Positions 44,580-55,150 of a DNA stretch of 64,000 bases are shown piece after piece. Source of the DNA: Ambrosia x helenae (lineage: Eukaryota; Streptophyta; Magnoliopsida; Asterales; Asteraceae); contig CM061232.1 in the NCBI GenBank assembly GCA_030844895.1, positions 82,540,555-82,604,554 of the forward strand, in the 5' to 3' direction. The notes beneath the pieces were generated by a model. The model did no database searches, was not told where the DNA came from, and was given only the letters and a program-made list of their open reading frames with translations. A program made the position numbers and the translations under genes. Numbering within the stretch: position 1 is the first letter of the stretch; each line of letters opens with the position of its first letter.

Positions 44580-47500
44580 TCACTTCGAGTTCTCTGGTAC
44601 AGGTGTCTTCTCGAATAGGGCGGGGTATTTTCGCTTCATCCGGTCCAGCCTTTCCCACGTGAACTCCGGTCCACGCTTGGCATTCCAGCGCACTTTGACC
44701 AATCTGATCTTGCTGCGCCTTAGTTTTTGGACCTTCCAATCGGTTACCTCGATTGGTTCTTCAACAAAATGTAACTTGTCGTCAATTTGGATTTCTTCAG
44801 TAGGAATAATGAGAGTTTCGTCGGATAGGCACTTTTTCAAGTTCGACACATGAAACGTGTCGTGTATTCCACTAAGCTCTTGAGGCAACTTGAGCTTGTA
44901 TGCCACTGTGCCTACCCTGGACAAGACTTCGAACGGTCCAATATATCGTGGGTTCAACTTTCCGCGCTTCCCAAAGCGCGCGACACCTTTCCAAGGTGAC
45001 ACTTTCAGTAGGACCTTGTCTCCGACTTGAAACTCTAAAGGCTTTCGCCTCATATCAGCATAGCTTTTCTGGCGGTCCCGGGCCGCTTTGAGGCGTTCCT
45101 TTATCAAAAAGACCTTATCCGTGGTCTCTTGAACAATTTCGGGCCCGGTGAGTTGTTTTTCTCCAACTTCCGCCCAACATAATGGCGATCGGCACTTGCG
45201 TCCATAAAGAGCTTTAAACGGTGCGGCTTGAATGCTCGTATGATAACTGTTGTTATAAGAAAATTCTACCAATGGCAAGTGCGTATCCCAATTACCTCCG
45301 AAATCAATCGCGCATGCCCGTAACATATCCTCCAAGGTCTGGATGGTTCGTTCACTTTGACCATCCGTTTGGGGGTGATATGCGGTGCTCATGTCGAGGC
45401 GAGTACCGAGGGCTTCATTTAAACTTTCCCAAAATCTGGAAGTGAAACGACTATCCCGATCGGAGATGATAGAAACAGGTACACCGTGTTTAGATACCAC
45501 TTCCTTAATATACAGACGGGTTAGTTTCTCCAACTTGTCCGTTTCGCGAATCGGAAGGAAGTGTGCAGATTTCGTCAATCGATCTACGATTACCCAGATC
45601 GTGTCATGGCCGCTTGTCGTCTTGGGTAACTTGGTAATGAAATCCATGGTGATTCGTTCCCATTTCCATTCCGGTATTTCCGGTTGCTGGAGCAAACCGG
45701 AAGGTCTCTGGTGCTCAGCCTTGACCTTTGCGCAAGTCAAACATCGCGCAACATAGGCTGCTATATCCCTTTTGAAGTTCGGCCACCAATAAAGTTCCTT
45801 CAAATCGTGGAACATCTTGTCTGCACCCGGGTGAACCGAATATCTAGAACTGTGAGCTTCGGCCAATACTAGCTCACGCAATCCACCATATACTGGAACC
45901 CAAATTCTATTCATGAAATACAGTGTCTGGTCCGCTTTTGGTTCTAGTGAATCAACCATCTTTCGTAACCTTTCACCTTTGACATTCTCGGGTTTGAGGG
46001 CGTTAACTTGAGCTTCACGAATTCGTTCAGTCAGGCTCGTGTGGATAGTCAATCCCAAAGCTCGAACACGCAATGGTTTAACCCGTTCCTTGCGACTCAA
46101 GGCGTCGGCTACGACGTTCGCCTTACCGGGATGGTACTTAATTTCACAATCGTAATCGTTTAATAATTCCACCCATCGCCGTTGTCGCATGTTTAAGTCC
46201 TTCTGATCAAAGATGTGCTGCAAACTCTTATGATCAGTGAAAATCGTACACTTAGTTCCGTACAAATAGTGCCTCCATATCTTGAGAGCGAACACCACTG
46301 CACCTAATTCCAAATCGTGTGTAGTGTAGTTCTTCTCATGGATTTTCAGTTGCCTGGAAGCATATGCTATTACTTTTTCTCGCTGCATCAATACACAACC
46401 CAAACCTTGATGTGAGGCATCACAGTAAACTACAAAATCTTCCGTACCGTCTGGAAGTGACAGTATCGGAGCGCCACACAACTTGTCTTTTAACAATTGA
46501 AATGCTGCCTCCTGCTTTTCCGTCCACTCAAATTTCTTATCCTTTTGGGTTAGCATGGTTAAAGCTTGTGCTATCTTTGAAAAGTTCTCGATGAACCTTC
46601 TGTAATAACCCGCGAGGCCTAGAAATTGTCGTACTTCGGTAGGAGTTCGAGGGGCTTCCCAATTTTTAATTGCCTCAATCTTGGCCGGATCGACGTGTAT
46701 GCCCTTCTCGTTCACTACGTGGCCTAAAAAGTGAACTTCCCGAATCCAAAAGTCACATTTCGAGAATTTAGCATAGAGCTTCTCTTTGCGTAATACTTCA
46801 AGAATTAACCGAAGGTGATTCTCGTGGTCTTCTTTTGTGCGTGAATAGATCAAAATATCGTCAATGAAGACGATGACGAATTTATCCAGGTATGGCTTAC
46901 ACACGCGGTTCATCAGGTCCATGAAGACCGCTGGTGCGTTGGTCAAGCCGAACGGCATCACCAAAAATTCGTAGTGTCCATACCGGGTTCTGAAGGCCGT
47001 TTTTGGTACATCTTCTTCTTGTATACGCAACTGGTGATAGCCTGACCTCAAATCGATCTTGGAATAATAGCTGGAACCTTGGAGCTGATCAAATAAATCG
47101 TCGATCCTGGGGAGAGGATAGCGATTCTTGATGGTTAGCTTGTTCAGCTCTCGATAGTCGATGCACATGCGAAATGTGCCATCCTTCTTCTTCACAAATA
47201 AGACGGGAGCTCCCCAAGGTGAGAAACTCGGTCTTATAAAACCTTTGTCCAATAATTCTTGTAGCTGGCTGGACAGTTCCTGCATCTCCGATGGAGCTAG
47301 GCGGTATGGCGATCGTGCCACAGGAGCTGCTCCGGGAACGAGGTCGATGCGGAACTCGACTTGTCGAGGTGGCGGCAACCCCGGCAAATCTTCTGGAAAT
47401 ACATCCGGAAAATCTCTAGCTACTGGAATGTCTTCCAACTTTCGCTCGTCGGCCTTCTTGTCCACTACGTGTGCCAAGAACGCGACAAGCCCTTTTCTCA

Positions 47501-49182
47501 GACACTTACGAGCCTTCATGCTCGAAATAATCCTTAGTGGCGTCCCGTGTCTTTCCCCTTGAATTGAGAGAGTTTCACCGCTTGCGAGGGGAACTTGAAT
47601 AACTTTATCGTTGCAAACCACAATGGCATGATGTGCGGACAACCAGTCCATGCCAACAACGATGTCAAAACTTCCCAATACGACCGGCAAAAGATCAATC
47701 CCAAACTCGTGCCCACAGAGTTCTAACTTACAATCTTTTGCTACTTCTCTCGTTTCAATAGTTTTACCATTAGCCAGTTCTATAGAGTAGGGTGTATCTA
47801 GTTTGCTAGTTTTTAAACCAAGTAGTCTTTTAAACTCAATGGATACGAAGCTAAAGTCAGCACCGGTATCAAATAATACAGAGGCATAATGACCATTTAG
47901 AGGAAACGTACTAGTGACCACATTGGGGTCTTGCCGTGCATCACCGGCTCCAATCACAAATGCCCGGCCGCGGGCCTGATTGTTGACCTTGGGGCAATCT
48001 TTCTTCCAATGATCCAACGACCCGCATGCAAAGCATGGTCTAGCCCCTCCATTTTTCGGTGCTCCAGATCGGCACTCTTCAGTCTTGTGCCCGGTGCGGT
48101 GGCACTTCCCACAAGTTAACCCGTTGTTTCTCCCCTGATTTCCCTGCTTGTTACCGTTACCACGTCCCGTGGCGACATATCCCTTTCCCTTCTTGTTCGA
48201 GCTACCCGACGCTCGGTCCCTTTTTCCTTCATCCCTCTTTCTTTTCCCAAACCTCGGCTTGTTAACCTGATCATTAGTCACAACAGCTGAACTTGATCCC
48301 TGATTCTTGGCCTCAACACTGCTTGCCTCAGAAATTTTTAACCCTGAAACTTGGCGGATTAGGGTACCCATGCGGATAGCATCCTCAGTGAGACTTAGTG
48401 CCAGATCAATTGCCTCGCGCATGGTCGTGGGCTTGGAAGAGGTGACCATGCTGCGGATCTGTGGTGCTAACCCGAATAAGTAACGTTCCACCTTGTTCTT
48501 TTCCGGTGTAACCAGACGAGGTACCAGTCGAGCGAGATCATGAAATCTAGACGTATACCCAGTAACGTCTGCTCCTACCATGGTGAGGTTCCAGAACTCG
48601 GTTTCCAATTTCTGCACTTCGCTTGCCGGGCGGTATTCGGCAGTCATAAGTTCCTTCAGTGCCGCCCATGATAGAGAGTATGCAACATCATCTCCTAGAG
48701 ACTGTACTTGGCCATTCCACCAAGTTAGTGCCTGATCTAGGAACAGGTTGGTGGCGTACATGACAGACTGTCGAGGGGTACACCCGCTGATGCGGATAAC
48801 TGCCTCGGTCTTTTCAAACCATTTGACCAGGCCTATGGAACCTTCAGTGCCGCTGAAGTTTATCGGCTTGCAGTCCAAGAAAGCCTTGAAAGTGCAGCCG
48901 CGCTCTCCCGAGGCTGTCCCTGTAATAGTAATGTAGTATGTTATTATGAGATAGGAGTTTGCGAAATATCCTCCCATCACTTTTTCATTTATTCTTAAAC
49001 CTCTTACCAGTGGGGGAGGTCTCTCTTCGCTCGCTCCCTGTCCTGTCATGGGAGTGTTCAGAGCGTGCGGCTTCATGCTCAGCGATGGCGCGAGCTATGC
49101 GCTCAGATATCATGGTTTCGAGTTCGGCCGGTGTTGCGGGCAGTCCGTCTGCTCCGCTATTGCTTCTAGTGGCCGGTGCCAT
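44580..49182 (-). CDS. Gag-Pol polyprotein of element A with a gag intron
   Basis: Exon 1 is 49182-49008 (MAPATRSNSGADGLPATPAE ...; 58 codons plus one base) and exon 2 is 48919-44580, with an 88-base GT...AG intron (donor CTG|GTAAGA, acceptor TATTACAG). Spliced length is 1504 residues. An unspliced frame of 1498 residues also opens at ATG 49076. Positions below follow that 1498 frame: gag capsid (DCKPINFSGTEG ~70); two zinc knuckles, CGKCHRTGHKTEEC and CFACGSLDHWKKDC (~322-362); protease FDTGAD (~403); reverse transcriptase KIDLRSGYHQL and FIDD (~738); RNase H YCDAS (~881); integrase HHCC zinc finger (~1072-1118) with D, D and E in MDF, SDRD and SERT (~1142, 1204, 1240); chromodomain-like tail with VKVRWNAKRGPEFTWE (~1450-1490). 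No internal stop. All catalytic residues that I can judge are present. Confidence 0.93.
48920..49007 (-). other. 88-base intron in gag of element A
   Basis: Begins GTAAGAGG, ends ATTACTATTACAG, AT-rich, phase 1. Its length is not a multiple of three. If retained, the 49182 frame stops at 48985. Confidence 0.75.
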
Positions 49183-49651
49183 TTCTCTTCAATAATAATT
49201 ATCAAAGGTTAACTTGGCAAACATTTATACAATACAAAGCATAAATAACAAACCAAAGTATGAACACAATAATCAACACCATGTCATCACACAACATACC
49301 AACACATCATACAAAAATAAATAGTAATCACCACAACATCACCACACAAATATACAAACCACAACACATGGAGTAAGCAATAATAATCATAGACAACAAC
49401 ATATTTTACCATAATAATAAGATTTTTCATTAATTTCAATAATACCAGTACAATGCTTGTTCATAATACAAAATGGAGAATACATTTCTCATACAATACA
49501 TTGCTTTTGAAATAATAAAACATCATATCATACGCCGTAATACCGTACGGCTAGGCAAAATGCAGACGAGTGTCATAACCCGTGCTGTACTACCATACTG
49601 CTGCTAATATGTACATAAGCTGGTGTGTCTTCTGTGCATCCCCGATACATC
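49183..49651. other. Spacer between the extra ORF and gag in element A
   Basis: 469 bp, CA-rich on the plus strand (ACAACAT, ACCACAACAC words). No ORF of note. Confidence 0.6.
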
Positions 49652-50968
49652 CTACTGTGGCGGTGGCGGTGGATACTGGTACTGCGGCGCGTGCGTACTG
49701 ATCGTCATACTGATCTTCATGATACGCTCGTACAAGAAATGTTGATGCGCAAAGTGCGCATCCCCTGTGATACCGCACTGAGCGTCCAGGCTCAGCAACT
49801 CCTCCGCGTAATGCGCCAAAGCATCCCGCGCATCTATCATCCTCGTCCACATCAGACGTGTCTGATGCTCCACCTGTGTTACGGTGCGTTGCACCGTGTC
49901 TGCGAGAGTCTGAAAATCCCGCTCTAGAGTGATGGCAGTGGACCATGCTGGTCCAGACAAGGGTGTCGTCCTGGGTGGCTGGGATGGTCCGGGTATATCT
50001 GGGTGTGTGGATGGGAATGGCCCGAAGGGGGCTGGTACTGGTATGTGTGGCAGTAATGGAGTGAAACCTGGTGGCCTGATGGAAAAGTGGGGTGGCATCA
50101 TATAAGGGTCCCCTGCACCTAAAGGGTACGGTGCAGGTGTCATGCTGGGAATGGTGGGGATGGGTAAAGTCATGGCTATGGTGGGTGGTGGCATAGGCTC
50201 GGCTAGTGGGGCTACTAACGGCTCCGAAACAGTGGCCCACTCTGGGGTGGACACCACTACAGGGGGTGTGGGAGGGCTCGCAGTGGCGAATGCCTCCATG
50301 CCTGCCCTATGTAGCTCAGAGCTACGGGCGGGACTCCCCTCAAGTACAAGTGCCGCTGGGGCTGGCTCCTCCTGAGGTATGGGCTCGAGTGGTGCCGGTG
50401 GGGCTACAGGGTCGGCTGGGGCGTCCTCTAGCATTGGAGCCACTGGCTCCTCCTGCTCCGCTGGAATCTCGGGCACTAACATGTGCTCCACCGAACCTAC
50501 TGACTCGTCGTCGGAGTCATCGGATATCCACCCGTTCCTCCCACGGGCGATAGGCAGGAGTCTCATGCCTGCAGGTACGTGGATGTGGGGTAAGGGTGCT
50601 GGTTCAGGCTCGACGTGAGCCTGTCCGCGAAATGGAGACTCTGCCGCATCCGACTGGGCTGGAACTGGTCGCGACGGACCGGCACAGCCGTCAGGGAAGT
50701 CCCTGATGGCTCGAATGGGGTGTACGGCCACAGGTGCGGCCGGTACAATGGGCAGTGGCGCGTCAATCACGGCCGGTGCCCAGTGGGGGTCCTCGCTGGG
50801 GTCTGACTCATCTGAGCTATCGTCGCCTGCTCCGTCGGCGGCGACGCCCATCTCTACGTCCTCATCTCCCGAGGAGAGCACTACCAACTCTGCTGGCTCT
50901 GGTGGTGGTGCTGGGATGATCTGCAAGCTACTGTCATAGCTCGGCGCGATACTTCCTGCGTTCGACAT
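49652..50968 (-). CDS. Extra ORF upstream of gag in element A, unknown function
   Basis: A 438-codon frame from ATG 50968 (MSNAGSIAPSYDSSLQIIPA) to 49652, uninterrupted. The open frame reaches a little further upstream, but only with a TTG. An acidic, serine-rich N-terminal part (SSGDEDVEMG, DDSSDESDPSEDP, later ISDDSDDESVGS) is followed by a long Pro/Ala/Val/Glu-rich linker, then a helix-forming C-terminal segment (ERDFQTLADTVQRTVTQVEH ... DALAHYAEELLSLDAQ) and a Gln/Pro tail. No catalytic motif, zinc finger or signal peptide is seen. It lies between primer site and gag in the same direction, so it could be made from the same RNA. GC content is far above the surroundings. B has no counterpart. 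A role in the particle, in regulation or in host binding is possible, but I cannot choose. Confidence 0.7.
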   Translation of the reverse strand: MSNAGSIAPSYDSSLQIIPAPPPEPAELVVLSSGDEDVEMGVAADGAGDDSSDESDPSEDPHWAPAVIDAPLPIVPAAPVAVHPIRAIRDFPDGCAGPSRPVPAQSDAAESPFRGQAHVEPEPAPLPHIHVPAGMRLLPIARGRNGWISDDSDDESVGSVEHMLVPEIPAEQEEPVAPMLEDAPADPVAPPAPLEPIPQEEPAPAALVLEGSPARSSELHRAGMEAFATASPPTPPVVVSTPEWATVSEPLVAPLAEPMPPPTIAMTLPIPTIPSMTPAPYPLGAGDPYMMPPHFSIRPPGFTPLLPHIPVPAPFGPFPSTHPDIPGPSQPPRTTPLSGPAWSTAITLERDFQTLADTVQRTVTQVEHQTRLMWTRMIDARDALAHYAEELLSLDAQCGITGDAHFAHQHFLYERIMKISMTISTHAPQYQYPPPPPQ

Positions 50969-51232
50969 TCCTGGCAAAAGAACCGTACTAATATATATGA
51001 ATTATTTAAATTAGACAGTTATGGCGTACTCTATAGTAACCTTCCTAACTTCTAATTTCACGTTAAAGCATAACAATACCCATGGCTGGCTTGGTCGGAA
51101 TCTCCTCATGCCCAATGCTTTCTTGAAAAATTACTTTAGCGTTTTTCTATATTTTTCTTTTGAAAACTTTATCTTTAGAACCAAATCCGGTTATAGTCTA
51201 GTTTTTAAAGAAAATACTCTAGTTCGCTATAA

Positions 51233-51249
51233 CCTTGGCTCTGATACCA
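51233..51249 (-). other. Primer-binding site of element A
   Basis: Minus strand TGGTATCAGAGCCAAGG, five bases (GAACG) inside the 5' LTR end; tRNA-Met type. Confidence 0.9.
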
Positions 51250-51254
51250 CGTTC

Positions 51255-54200
51255 TGTCACACCACGACAAAGGCGGAAACACGTGGCGCGACGGTTCAAA
51301 AGCATAAAGTCAAGGTTATTGCTAAACACAAGTAATTTAAGAAAATGGGTCATTTATTATGACGTCAAATCTGTTTCAAACATTACACAAAAGTTAATTG
51401 TTTTTGAGATAAACATAGAGGTTTCTCATATATATCCCAAATGCCTTGGGAAATAAAAGTGAAACCCCGCAAAAGTTCGACGTCGCATTGGGAGATTCTC
51501 CGACCCAGCTTGCCTGATCCTTCATCATCTAGTTACCTGAAAGATATGTTTAAAAGTTTCGTCAATATAAAATATATTGGTGAGTTCACAGGTTTTCAGT
51601 TTCTAAAACTTGAATACTTGGGAATACCATGTTATGACAATATATAGGAGTTGCAAATTCCTATAAATCTACTTGAGACTATAATCAAACCAAGACGTAT
51701 ATAAATAAAATGCCCCGCTCCAAGTCGTTACTCGGTTTCCCACGACTTAAGTTCAGAATATTTGCACCCCAGGCATAACCTAATGCATAATCGACGCTAT
51801 CGATTAGGGGTGGGCCTTGTCAGGCACCAATAGTACTATTCGAATATTCCTCCGGTTTCAATCTCCGAATAAATGATTATAGAGGCGAGGACTCAACCCC
51901 GAGTGGCGGTCACACCTCAAGTAATAAACCCGTCAAACATTTCCCTAACATATCTTTCCCCGAAAACGTAAAAATAGTTTAAAATGGGGCCGTGAAACTC
52001 ACCTGAAACTGCGTCTGGCTCAAAAGGTAGATAGCAAGTGGGCGGTCTCGCACCTACAAACGTCCTAGACGTATAAGTCACTATTCCTATAGTGCATGTG
52101 CCTTGGCAAGTTGTACACCCAACTCCCGACCACAAGTTATTCCAAATCCCGTTTAATTAAGCGCGTATCCTAAGTTTCGTTGGCGTTACATTACCCTTTT
52201 TGTGTTACAAGTTATATATTACTTTTGTTAATATTTCCATAACTTGTATCTTATTATCATCGACTCGACTTCACTTAACATATAATTATTTTCCCATTTA
52301 AATAATTATACTTAAGATCGCATCGCTCGATATAATATATATTTCAACCCTCGACCCGACTCACTTTGCCGCACATTTGTTTTCCCATTTAAACAAATAT
52401 ACTAAGATCTTGTCGTTCGATTGTATATTCTTAACGTCCCGTTTCAACTCACCATACCGTATATTTATTTTCCCATTCAATTAAATATACTAGGATTTCG
52501 TTGGTACGGCATACACATATATATATCCTTGTCTTCTCGTCGCGGCTTTCCTTCCCACATATCTACTTTCCCATTAAGTAGATATACTAGAATTTCGCCG
52601 AGACGAGCGTACATATATATAAATGTGTAGTTTTTCTTGTTAAGTATATACGTTTGTTTAACGTCTTATTTGTTTATGTCATGTGTTTCTCCCACGAATA
52701 ATTCCTCCAACACTTAGGAAAGTGTTTATTAGTTTTCACCCAATGTATATATATATTTTACTTCTTCAAATATATATATTTTTCTTATCTTGCCGCAATG
52801 GCATTTTTCTCATGATTTGTCCGTGTATGGTTCGTTAACGCGTTTTAGTTCGATATCTTAACTCGATTAGTTAATTTTTCCAAGTTTTTCCCAACATGTA
52901 TTTTATAGAAATATTATCCATATTTCTTCCTATTTTCACATGTTACTTGGATGGTTTAAAATACTTATGTATTTTTAACCCAACTTGTTAACTTAGCTAC
53001 AAAAATGTTTCCAACACTTTTATATTCCCATTTATATAAAAGTATTCATTTTTGTATAAGTTTCCCAAGTTTGTTTAATATTTTTATAAAATCTCTATTT
53101 AATAAAAATCCTTATGTTAAAACCCTTTATATTTTTATAACTTTCAAAAAAAATACACTTTTATGCAAAATACCCAAGTATTTCTACTAGTATTTACAAA
53201 AATCATCCTTAGACTTTATTACTTACATTTTTGACACCAAACTTTCCATACTTGTATTTTTGGACTAATAGTTTCTAAAATATCCATTTTAGTCCTCTAA
53301 CTTTCAAAGTTACAACTTTAGTCCCTTAACTTACAAAAGTTGCATTTTTCTACTCTAACTTTCAAAGTTAGCATTTTTCACTCAAAATAGTAAACTTTGA
53401 AGATTCAACTTTTTATTGGCAAGTTATTTTTGTATCAAAACACTTAGGTTAGTCTTGTATTTCATATGGAAGACTAATTATATGTGTGTTTTATGTATTT
53501 GTCCATTTTATCAAAATATCATTCATCTAAGTAAGCTAACTTAGATTTTCCATTTTCTTCATTTATGAACTTCTAACATGTTTTACCACATATTATAACT
53601 TAGATGATCATAATAAGATGATTTAAAGTCACTTTTAACATATTCAAGTTCATTCCATAATTTTAACCAAAACATCATCCTACTTAGTCTTACATGTAAA
53701 CTTTATATATTTTCAAGACTAATACATCATCATCAACAAATCCATGGTTTATTTTCATATCTTTAATCTTCCATTTTACACATGAAAACTTATTAAAGAT
53801 TATGTTCAAAACCATTTTTAAACCCTTCATGTACAACTTGCTACTAGGAACACATACATGAATAATAACAATCAAAAACAAGATTAAGAAGCTTACTACT
53901 AGCACAAGGCTAGGGAAGACAAAAACCTTGGATTTGAGAGGGGTTTAGTGTGTTCTTCCAAGTGGTTTAGCTCCAAGCTCTTGAAACACACAATGGGGGT
54001 TTGGATGATGGATTGTTTTAAGTAATTTGGAGATGTAAAAACTTGAAAGAAATGTGTATGGGGGATGTAGGAAACCCACGGCCAAAGGAAGAAAGAAAGA
54101 GGATTTGTTTTGCTTTGATATCCAACTCTTCTAACACATGTTTATATATAATTATCACATGTAATCATGCTAAAGATTCAAGAGATCTTATGGAAGATTG

Positions 54201-55145
54201 TGTGTGCACTTGGGAGATTTTGAAAAGTATGATATGTGTGTGTGTAAGAAGTGCCGTATGTATGTATGTATAGATAGGAGGTTGCTTGCAAATCTTTGGT
54301 AAATCCTCATGAACCATCATAATCTTTATACAAGACTTAACCATGCATGTGCACACTTAGGCTATGATGGTTGGCTACTTGTCTTGGATTCTTGTGGCCC
54401 TTGGCCGAAAATTACACAAGAGGGACAAGAAAGTTGCATGCCTTTTGTACTTAGTGTTTCCTTACACCTTTTCCTAATCCATGCATGCTTTATCATTAGG
54501 TATATAGGTTATTATTAATATTTATACAAGATATGGATATATAAAGGCCTCTAGGCCGGCCCCTTGATGGGTTTGGTGGGGTCCACAACTTCAAATAATT
54601 ACCCATTGTTTGTTATGTTTAATCCCCCGTCGTTCGGGTGTCGTTCGGGTATTTTTCGGGTTTTAATCACGCGTTATCCGGACATTAAAAATACCTTTAA
54701 TAACCCTTAAATATAGTCTATTTTAAGCGTTGATAGGTTATTTAGGCCTCTGCCGGGTGAAATTATGAGTTATACGCGTATCGGGTGCGGTACGCGCATT
54801 TTATTCGTTACCGGGAGATTTGTACAAGACGTTTTCATTTATGGTTTTGGAGTTCCAAAACTCATTATATCTTATGAAAATACCCTTTATTTTATATCCT
54901 GGGTGTCCGGGATCCGTTTCGTTTATTTAATTATTACCGGGTAATTGCCAACGTCCATACCGGATAGCTTATTCGCACATGATCCAATCATGCTTTACCA
55001 TTAAACGTATGCATTCCTATGCACTATTTGGAATTTGCTATCCCCTAAGGCCTTGATAATTAAATCACACATAATTGCATTTAATTACGTTAATCATATA
55101 TTAATTAATTTGTACGGAATTACCTTATTTTTGCCGGTTGTTACA
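51255..55145 (-). repeat. 5' LTR of element A (right copy)
   Basis: Same ends and content as the left copy. On the minus strand this is the transcribing LTR. Confidence 0.95.
54521..54526 (-). promoter_or_regulatory. TATA-like box in the 5' LTR of element A
   Basis: Minus strand TTGTATAAATATT, about 15 bases downstream of a TTTATATATCC box and close to the GC palindrome GGCCGGCCTAGAGGCC. The best promoter candidate in the LTR; the choice between the two boxes is uncertain. Confidence 0.4.
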
Positions 55146-55150
55146 TGGGG

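Larger units (their letters stand above)
40654..55145 (-). mobile_element. Tekay-type chromovirus A (Ty3/Gypsy), 14.5 kb, young and largely intact
   Basis: The two LTRs, 40654-44545 and 51255-55145 (3892 and 3891 bp), differ at roughly four substitutions and one single-base indel by eye (~0.1%). A perfect TGGGG duplication flanks the element. On the minus strand the order is LTR, tRNA-Met primer site, an extra 438-codon ORF, gag with a short intron, one uninterrupted gag-pol frame with protease, reverse transcriptase, RNase H, integrase and a chromodomain-like tail, purine tract, LTR. Long LTRs and the GPEFTWE tail place it in the Tekay/Del chromoviruses. It may be capable of moving. Confidence 0.95.

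Noticed and set aside
49590..50240. 216-codon minus-strand ORF overlapping the extra ORF of element A
   Set aside because: Out of frame and low-complexity His/Thr-rich; the 438-codon frame is longer and starts in a more sensible place.
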